A stretch of DNA of 9,914 bases from contig JAHIUV010000002.1 in assembly GCA_018817035.1 (NCBI GenBank), positions 1 to 9,914 of the forward strand. The letters run 5' to 3'. Below the pieces are notes generated by a model. It saw only the letters and a list, made by a program, of their open reading frames with translations, ran no database searches and was not told the DNA's origin. The stretch is from Candidatus Omnitrophota bacterium (lineage in GTDB: Bacteria; Omnitrophota; Gorgyraeia; Gorgyraeales; Gorgyraeaceae). Below are positions 5,662 through 9,914 of the stretch, piece by piece (position 1 is the first letter of the stretch; every line of letters begins with the position of its first letter). The translations under genes were made by a program, and so were the position numbers.

Positions 5662-6555
5662 ATGAAAAAAAAAGTAGCTGTTATTGGCGCGGGGAATGTC
5701 GGGGCCATGGCCGCGTCTCGGATAGTCGACGCTGACCTTGCGGATGTTGCCTTGATAGATATTGTTCCTGGGCTGGCAAAGGGAAAGGCGCTGGATATTT
5801 CCGATGCCAGGCCTATAGTCGGTTCTAAGGCCAATATTTTCGGTTCAGAAAGTTTTGACGCGCTGCGGGATTCGGACATAGTGGTAGTAACAGCCGGCCT
5901 CGCGCGAAAGCCGGGCATGTCGAGGGATGATCTTTTAAAAAAGAACACCCAGATCATAAAAGATATTTCCTGTCATATAAAGAAGCAGTGCCCTTCATCT
6001 ATAGTGATCATCGTGACCAATCCTCTTGACGCTATGGCGTATCTTACCATGAAGACTACCGGATTTGAGCCGGGCAGGGTCATAGGCATGGCGGGAGTTT
6101 TAGATTCCGCGAGATTCGCCAATATAGCCTCTGAAAATATAAAAGACGCGGAACGCGACGATATCTTTATGATGGGGAGCCACGGCGACACCATGGTCCC
6201 TATAAACAGAGCCAAGAGTTTATCCGATGATATTTTTAAAGAAACCTCAGATCGAGCCAGGAAACGCGGGGCAGAGATAGTCGGACATTTAAAAACCGGA
6301 AGCGCTTATTTTGCTCCGTCCGCCGCTGTTTTTTATATGGTGAAGTCTATATTGAAAAATGAGGAGAAGACTGTTTGTGCCAGCGCTTACCTGAGCGGAG
6401 AATACGGTGAAAAAGACATTTACATAGGCGTACCGCTTACTCTCGGGTCTCGCGGCGTAAAGAATATCATAAAAATAGAGCTTACCGACCAGGAAAAACA
6501 ATCTTTTAAAGAATCCGCCCGCGACATTAGAGAATCAATAAAAAAGATACAATAG
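5662..6555 (+). CDS. mdh: Malate dehydrogenase (LDH-like type, NAD)
   Basis: The 297-residue product is slightly short for the lactate-dehydrogenase-like malate dehydrogenases (about 305-315). The Rossmann motif G9-A-G-N-V-G14 lies near the N-terminus, and D33 ends the second strand as expected for NAD. R82 and R88 in Ala-Arg-Lys-Pro-Gly-Met-Ser-Arg are the malate/oxaloacetate-binding arginines; lactate enzymes carry Gln at the first site. T119-N-P-L-D, D148, R151 and catalytic H174 (Gly-Ser-His-Gly-Asp-Thr-Met-Val-Pro) complete the site. It would interconvert malate and oxaloacetate in the cytosol, feeding the aspartate aminotransferase encoded earlier. The ATG at 5662 is followed by three Lys codons. 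No good Shine-Dalgarno sequence is visible (only GGGT about 11 bases upstream), and the palindromic repeat ends 20 bp before. Lactate dehydrogenase was considered and disfavoured. Confidence 0.93.
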   Translation: MKKKVAVIGAGNVGAMAASRIVDADLADVALIDIVPGLAKGKALDISDARPIVGSKANIFGSESFDALRDSDIVVVTAGLARKPGMSRDDLLKKNTQIIKDISCHIKKQCPSSIVIIVTNPLDAMAYLTMKTTGFEPGRVIGMAGVLDSARFANIASENIKDAERDDIFMMGSHGDTMVPINRAKSLSDDIFKETSDRARKRGAEIVGHLKTGSAYFAPSAAVFYMVKSILKNEEKTVCASAYLSGEYGEKDIYIGVPLTLGSRGVKNIIKIELTDQEKQSFKESARDIRESIKKIQ

Positions 6556-6573
6556 AACAAGCAATAAAAATAA

Positions 6574-6616
6574 CCTTAACTTCACAAAACTGCAATGCAC
6601 TGTTGTGAAGTTAAGG
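6574..6616 (+). promoter_or_regulatory. 14-bp perfect hairpin overlapping the lpd ribosome binding site
   Basis: CCTTAACTTCACAA (6574-6587) and TTGTGAAGTTAAGG (6603-6616) are exact reverse complements around a 15-base loop. The right arm contains the first bases of the lpd Shine-Dalgarno sequence, AAGGGGAG (6613-6620), which sits 5 bases before the ATG at 6626. When folded, the hairpin would hide part of that site. The same 11-mer GTGAAGTTAAG (6605-6615) occurs at 152-162. It could be a translational switch, an mdh 3'-end stabiliser or a dispersed repeat; no T-run supports a terminator. Confidence 0.65.
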
Positions 6617-6625
6617 GGAGTTATT

Positions 6626-7993
6626 ATGAATAAATATGACGTTGCCATAATAGGGTCAGGGCCATGCGGTTATGTGGCGGCTATAAGGGCTGCCCAGGCA
6701 GGCTTAAAGGCTTGCATCTTTGAAGAGGACAGACTCGGAGGAGTATGTCTTAATTGGGGGTGTATACCTACAAAGGCTATTTTAGCGTCCAGTGAGGCGT
6801 TGTATAGCATACAACGTTCCGAAGAATTTGGGATAAATGTAAAAGATTATGACATCGATTTCCAGAAAATACAGGAAAGAAAAGAAGGAATAGTAAAAAA
6901 ACTTTCAGCCGGCATAGAGATGCTCCTTAAGGCGAGAAAGATAGAGCTAATAAGAGGGCATGCCGAAATAAAGGATAGAAACCGCGTATCATCCGGCGGA
7001 ACAGAAATAGAGACGAAAAACATACTGATAGCGAGCGGATCTCTCCCGTTCGAGCTCCCGGGGATGGACTTTGACGGCTCACGTATCATTTCCAGTTCCG
7101 ATATGCTTAGATTGCGCAGTATCCCAAAAAGCATAGTTATCGTAGGCGGCGGCGTTATAGGGTGTGAATTCGCGTCCATATACAGGACGTTCGGGGCAGA
7201 GATCGCCATAGTCGAGATGACGGATCGCCTTTTGCCCGGAGAGGATCCTGAAATATCCAGAAAAATAGAGCAGGTTTTTAGAAAGAGAGGCATTAAGGTA
7301 TTCACAAAAACAAAAGTCGAAAATATAGAGAAGAAAGATACTTTTGTCAGGGCTATCCTTTCCGGAGGCGAGTCTGTTTCGGCCGACAAAGCCTTTGTAT
7401 GCGTAGGAAGAAGGCCTAATTCCGAAAGTATGGGTATTCACAATATAGGCGTGGAATGCGATAAAGGCTGGATAAAGATAGATAAAGATTTCCGGACTAA
7501 TGTTAAGAGTGTTTATGCCGCGGGGGACGTAAAGGGCGGCATTTTGTTGGCGCATGTGGCATCAAGGGAAGGCATATGCGCTATCGAGGCGATGATAGGG
7601 AAAGAAACAAGCATAGATTATAACGCAGTGCCTAATTGTATTTTTACCCATCCGGAGATAGCGAGCGTAGGCCTTAGCGAAAGCCAGGCAAAAGAAAAAA
7701 ATGTCTCCGCGCGTTCCAGAAAATTCCTGTTTTCAGCGATAGGTAAGGCGCATGCGATGGGCGAAACCGATGGGTTTATTAAATTAGTCGTCGATATAAA
7801 AACAGATAAGATCCTGGGCGCGCAGATCATAGGGCCTCACGCGACAGGACTTATAGCCGAACTATCGCCTTGTGTCCAGTTTGGGATAACATCCGAAAAA
7901 CTTGCCTCTGTTATACACGCGCACCCGACATTGTCAGAAGTGATCCAGGAAGCATCCGAGGCAATACATGACAGGGCAATACATGGTTTATAG
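6626..7993 (+). CDS. lpdA: Dihydrolipoamide dehydrogenase (E3)
   Basis: The 455-residue flavoprotein matches family length (about 455-475). It shows the FAD-binding G10-S-G-P-C-G motif, the redox-active disulfide C41-x4-C46 in Gly-Gly-Val-Cys-Leu-Asn-Trp-Gly-Cys-Ile-Pro-Thr-Lys, the NAD-domain Gly-Gly-Gly-Val-Ile-Gly-Cys-Glu-Phe-Ala and Glu after the second strand, typical of NAD use. The C-terminal His-Ala-His-Pro-Thr-Leu-Ser-Glu carries the H433-E438 dyad of the partner active site. It would reoxidise dihydrolipoamide in pyruvate/2-oxoglutarate dehydrogenase or the glycine cleavage system; no E1, E2 or lipoyl protein is in the window, so the partner is unknown. The ATG at 6626 follows AAGGGGAG at correct spacing; the in-frame GTG at 6605 lies inside the hairpin and is rejected. 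Confidence 0.94.
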   Translation: MNKYDVAIIGSGPCGYVAAIRAAQAGLKACIFEEDRLGGVCLNWGCIPTKAILASSEALYSIQRSEEFGINVKDYDIDFQKIQERKEGIVKKLSAGIEMLLKARKIELIRGHAEIKDRNRVSSGGTEIETKNILIASGSLPFELPGMDFDGSRIISSSDMLRLRSIPKSIVIVGGGVIGCEFASIYRTFGAEIAIVEMTDRLLPGEDPEISRKIEQVFRKRGIKVFTKTKVENIEKKDTFVRAILSGGESVSADKAFVCVGRRPNSESMGIHNIGVECDKGWIKIDKDFRTNVKSVYAAGDVKGGILLAHVASREGICAIEAMIGKETSIDYNAVPNCIFTHPEIASVGLSESQAKEKNVSARSRKFLFSAIGKAHAMGETDGFIKLVVDIKTDKILGAQIIGPHATGLIAELSPCVQFGITSEKLASVIHAHPTLSEVIQEASEAIHDRAIHGL

Positions 7994-8000
7994 GTAATAT

Positions 8001-8591
8001 ATGATTATTCGCATAGGCATCTTAGGCGGAACATTCGATCCTGTCCATAATGGGCATTTATATATGGCTTGTGAAGTCCTTAAAAGGCTTCGCCTTGACA
8101 AAGTGATCCTTATGCCCGCGTATCACCCTCCTCATAAAAAAAATACAGGTATTACTTCAGCGCGCCACAGGTATAATATGCTAAAGCTCGCCGTAAAAGG
8201 CTCTAAGGAATTTAAAGTATCAGATATTGAGATCAAAAGAAAAGGCCGTTCGTATTCGATCCGGACTTTAAAACAGTTAAGGGAACGCTACGGAGCTGAA
8301 GCAAAATTGTTTTTTATAGCGGGTTCTGACGCGTTAAAGGATATAGACACATGGAGAGACCTTAAAGGCATATTGGGCCTTTGCAGTTTCGTGATAGTCA
8401 AGAGGCCCGGATCGCGCATAAAGATGTCCCGTCGGGAATTTATGATTTTACGCATAGGAGCAAAAGATATATCAGCTACTGATATAAGAAAAAAGATAAG
8501 GTGCTCCGGACAGGTAAAAAAACTTATTCCCTCGACAGTAAAAGACTACATAAAAAGTCACGGCTTGTATCATATTGCCAAAAATATTTGA
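8001..8591 (+). CDS. nadD: Nicotinate-nucleotide adenylyltransferase
   Basis: The 196-residue protein fits NadD (about 190-220). G9-G-T-F-D-P-V-H-N-G-H19 is the nucleotidyltransferase (T/H)xGH-type motif, Y41-H-P-P-H45 matches the nicotinate nucleotide-binding region, and I157-S-A-T-D-I-R163 corresponds to the second ISxTxxR adenylyltransferase motif. It joins ATP and nicotinate mononucleotide to form deamido-NAD, the penultimate NAD-synthesis step. The gene begins 7 bp after the lpd stop with only a weak AGG nearby. The nadD to rsfS order is common in bacteria and supports both calls. The stop codon overlaps the -35 element of the next promoter. Confidence 0.93.
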   Translation: MIIRIGILGGTFDPVHNGHLYMACEVLKRLRLDKVILMPAYHPPHKKNTGITSARHRYNMLKLAVKGSKEFKVSDIEIKRKGRSYSIRTLKQLRERYGAEAKLFFIAGSDALKDIDTWRDLKGILGLCSFVIVKRPGSRIKMSRREFMILRIGAKDISATDIRKKIRCSGQVKKLIPSTVKDYIKSHGLYHIAKNI

Positions 8592-8616
8592 CAATTAGCA
8601 AATAGTGTGTTAGATT
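8588..8616 (+). promoter_or_regulatory. Strong sigma-70-like promoter for the zinc-ribbon gene
   Basis: A perfect -35 TTGACA (8588-8593) is followed by 17 bases and a -10 TAGATT (8611-8616, 4 of 6 to consensus) with an extended TG at 8608-8609. Transcription would start near 8623, giving a leader of about 35 bases with an ideal ribosome binding site. The -35 overlaps the nadD stop. This is the clearest promoter in the window. Confidence 0.65.
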
Positions 8617-8644
8617 TTATACAAACATCAGCAGCACAAACACA

Positions 8645-8652
8645 GGGAGGTG
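8645..8652 (+). promoter_or_regulatory. Near-ideal ribosome binding site of the zinc-ribbon gene
   Basis: GGGAGGTG contains GGAGGTG, complementary to seven bases of the usual 16S anti-Shine-Dalgarno end, and GGAGG ends 6 bases before the ATG at 8657. It is the strongest such site in the window. Confidence 0.8.
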
Positions 8653-8656
8653 CTTA

Positions 8657-8800
8657 ATGGCACAAGGTTATTGCGTGAAGTGTAAGGCTAAGAAGGAAAT
8701 GAATGATGCTGAGGAAGTCACGATGAAGAACGGCAGAAAAGCAATGAAGGGCAAATGCCCTACGTGCAATACCAGTATGTTTTGTATTCTTGGAAAATAA
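8657..8800 (+). CDS. Small zinc-ribbon protein, DUF5679-like (47 aa)
   Basis: The 47-residue protein has two CxxC knuckles: C6-x2-C9 in Tyr-Cys-Val-Lys-Cys-Lys-Ala-Lys and C34-x2-C37 in Lys-Cys-Pro-Thr-Cys, with Val-Thr-Met-Lys-Asn-Gly-Arg between them and a further C43 near the end. From memory this matches DUF5679, a family of about 40-55 residue zinc ribbons with no assigned function. It is basic and has no signal peptide or membrane segment, so it is likely cytosolic and could bind nucleic acid; that is inference. It has its own promoter and a near-perfect ribosome binding site, suggesting high expression. It sits between nadD and rsfS, a place where many bacteria have other genes or none. 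Confidence 0.82.
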   Translation: MAQGYCVKCKAKKEMNDAEEVTMKNGRKAMKGKCPTCNTSMFCILGK

Positions 8801-8823
8801 CTACCACTAATCCGGAATAATAC

Positions 8824-9219
8824 GTGAGATCAAAACAAAAAGCGCTATTCTTAGCAGATCTTGCAAGAGCTAAAAATGCGGATGATCTAGTGATATTGGA
8901 TATGAAAAAGATATCCAATGTCACGGATTTTTCCATTATCATGACCGCTTCTTCTTCAACGCGGGCTCAAGCGATCTCGAATAATATAGAAAAAGGTTTG
9001 TTGGAAATAAAGGATAAGCCTTTGAGCGTTGAGGGATACCGCGAAGCGGGATGGATCCTTATAGATGCCTATGATGTCGTGGCGCATGTATTCACAGGCG
9101 GCCTGAGGGATTTTTATAATTTAGAAAGCTTATGGAGCGACGCACCCAGGATCAAGGTATGCAAAAAAAAGCGAAAAAAGAAACGAATCACCTCCGGGAA
9201 AATCTCGAAAAGAAAATAA
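8824..9219 (+). CDS. rsfS: Ribosome silencing factor RsfS (Iojap family)
   Basis: The 131-residue product matches the RsfS/Iojap/YbeB fold: Leu-Val-Ile-Leu-Asp-Met then Ile-Ser-Asn-Val-Thr-Asp-Phe-Ser-Ile-Ile, then Val-Glu-Gly-Tyr-Arg-Glu-Ala-Gly-Trp-Ile-Leu-Ile-Asp and Val-Val-Ala-His-Val-Phe, ending at Tyr-Asn-Leu-Glu-Ser-Leu-Trp-Ser-Asp-Ala-Pro. RsfS binds ribosomal protein uL14 and keeps the subunits apart when nutrients are low. The start is a GTG at 8824, with an in-frame TAA just upstream (8818-8820), so no longer start exists; the ribosome binding site is weak. After the conserved end (about residue 110) there is a basic tail of about 20 residues, rich in Lys and Arg, which family members usually lack. 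That tail overlaps the next gene by 61 bp and contains two slippery A-AAA-AAG heptamers. Confidence 0.9.
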   Translation: MRSKQKALFLADLARAKNADDLVILDMKKISNVTDFSIIMTASSSTRAQAISNNIEKGLLEIKDKPLSVEGYREAGWILIDAYDVVAHVFTGGLRDFYNLESLWSDAPRIKVCKKKRKKKRITSGKISKRK

Positions 9220-9914
9220 AAGAACTCTCCGCGCTTTATGAAGTCGGAAAATCCATATCTTCCACTCTTCATTCCGACGAAGTCCTTAAGCTGATCACTA
9301 AAAAAGCCGCCAAAATAATGAACGCTTCTTCCTGCACATTAAGGCTTTTGGATAAAACAAAACAGGATCTTGTGCTGAAATGCGCTTATGGGCTTACTCA
9401 GAGCCTTTTCAAGGTAAAGAAAAGCCTCAAAGTCGGCGAGAGTATTGCCGGGCGCGTCGTAAAAAGAGGGATCCCTTATGCCATTAAAAACATAGACAGG
9501 GAGAAAAAATATAAATATCCTCATTTGGTAAGGCAAAAAGGGCTAAAATCCCTAGTCGCGGTACCGCTGGTCCAAAAGAATCAGATAATAGGTGTACTTA
9601 CTATTTACAATAAAAAAGTATGCGATTACACCAAGAACGATGTCAATCTTTTGTGCATGTTTGCCGGCCAGGCCGCCATAGCCATTGAGAATTCCAGGTT
9701 ATATGAGCAGGTCGAGGTAGGGTATCTCAATACTATCAGGACGCTTTCTAATATTATTGATGCCAAAGATAGCCACACCTACGGGCATTCTGAGCGCGTC
9801 ATGGAATACTGTACTGAAATAGCTCACTTGCTTAACCTTTCTAATAACGAAAAAGAGATATTGAAATACGCCAGTCTTTTGCATGACATAGGTAAGATAG
9901 GTATAGATGTAGGT
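9159..9914 (+). CDS. GAF domain / HD-domain (probable HD-GYP) signalling protein, 3' truncated by window end
   Basis: The visible 252 residues have a basic, coiled-coil-like N-terminus (about 1-30), a GAF domain (about 38-184, starting Leu-Tyr-Glu-Val-Gly-Lys and ending Ala-Ala-Ile-Ala-Ile-Glu-Asn-Ser-Arg-Leu-Tyr) and the start of an HD phosphohydrolase domain with H210 in Gly-His-Ser-Glu-Arg-Val and the H242-D243 pair in Leu-Leu-His-Asp-Ile-Gly-Lys. This order is typical of HD-GYP cyclic-di-GMP phosphodiesterases, but the GYP motif would lie beyond the window. No signal peptide or membrane segment is seen, so a cytosolic sensor is likely. The ATG at 9159 lies in the rsfS tail, with AGGA ending 7 bases upstream; it is the only ATG before the GAF domain. 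The frame is open to the window edge. Confidence 0.88.
   Translation, partial: MQKKAKKETNHLRENLEKKIKELSALYEVGKSISSTLHSDEVLKLITKKAAKIMNASSCTLRLLDKTKQDLVLKCAYGLTQSLFKVKKSLKVGESIAGRVVKRGIPYAIKNIDREKKYKYPHLVRQKGLKSLVAVPLVQKNQIIGVLTIYNKKVCDYTKNDVNLLCMFAGQAAIAIENSRLYEQVEVGYLNTIRTLSNIIDAKDSHTYGHSERVMEYCTEIAHLLNLSNNEKEILKYASLLHDIGKIGIDVG
9165..9180 (+). other. Two in-frame A-AAA-AAG heptamers in the rsfS overlap (possible -1 frameshift site)
   Basis: In the rsfS frame, A-AAA-AAG occurs at 9165-9171 and again at 9174-9180; this is the slippery heptamer of E. coli dnaX. A -1 slip at either moves ribosomes from the rsfS frame into the frame of the GAF/HD gene. Purine-rich AAGG (9154-9157) and AGGA (9148-9151) lie 7 and 13 bases before the first heptamer. 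I see no strong downstream stem. Lysine-rich tails produce such runs by chance, so this is only a candidate. Confidence 0.35.

Noticed and set aside
5662..6555. Lactate dehydrogenase identity
   Set aside because: Arg at the specificity position (R82, in Ala-Arg-Lys-Pro-Gly-Met) indicates malate dehydrogenase; lactate enzymes have Gln there.
6605..6625. GTG start seven codons upstream for lpd
   Set aside because: It lies inside the hairpin and the Shine-Dalgarno region; the ATG at 6626 has the correct spacing and the family N-terminus.
6847..7555. Long minus-strand open frames opposite lpd
   Set aside because: They are mirror frames of a well-supported flavoprotein gene and have no family features.

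Overview
All recognisable genes lie on the + strand. They are tightly packed and have modest GC with many AT-rich codons (ATA, AAA, AAG). Most read as core metabolism or housekeeping of an uncultured-type bacterium. A LeuC/LeuD-like hydro-lyase pair split by pilT, a DUF5679-like zinc-ribbon microprotein and GTCGA-rich intergenic palindromes fit an Omnitrophota-like or deep PVC-group genome. That is inference from gene style; nothing in the window fixes the taxon.

Layout. The window opens with what may be the 3' end of an unidentified gene (to 79). It is followed by a class I aspartate-type aminotransferase (174-1340) and a 140-bp palindromic repeat element. Next come the large subunit of a two-subunit aconitase / isopropylmalate-dehydratase-family enzyme (1522-2799), a PilT-type ATPase (2816-3865), the small hydro-lyase subunit (3914-4414) and an isocitrate dehydrogenase overlapping it (4404-5486). 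A second palindromic spacer with an 18-bp perfect stem precedes malate dehydrogenase (5662-6555). A 14-bp perfect hairpin then leads directly into the ribosome binding site of dihydrolipoamide dehydrogenase (6626-7993). The last part holds nadD (8001-8591), a 47-residue zinc-ribbon protein with its own strong promoter and ribosome binding site (8657-8800), rsfS (8824-9219), and the start of a GAF / HD-domain signalling protein (9159 to the window edge) that overlaps rsfS by 61 bp.

How the genes fit together. The dehydrogenase carries the isocitrate-type Ser-x-Asn-x3-Arg motif, not an isopropylmalate-type one. The hydro-lyase pair beside it is therefore better read as a two-subunit aconitase than as leucine biosynthesis. 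With malate dehydrogenase, the E3 lipoamide dehydrogenase and an aspartate aminotransferase, the cluster looks like an oxidative-TCA / glutamate-aspartate supply module (citrate to isocitrate to 2-oxoglutarate; malate to oxaloacetate to aspartate). NadD makes NAD precursors for the same enzymes. pilT has no obvious metabolic role and sits between the two hydro-lyase subunits with short spacers.

The most unusual signals are: (i) the split aconitase-like operon with pilT inside; (ii) a hairpin that could mask the lpd ribosome binding site, whose 11-nt right-arm core recurs at nearly the same distance before the aminotransferase start; (iii) two in-frame A-AAA-AAG slippery heptamers in the rsfS/HD-domain overlap, where a -1 shift enters the downstream frame; and (iv) two related palindromic elements, each ending 20-26 bp before a start codon that lacks a Shine-Dalgarno sequence. 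No tRNA, rRNA, CRISPR array, insertion sequence or complete novel defence system was seen.
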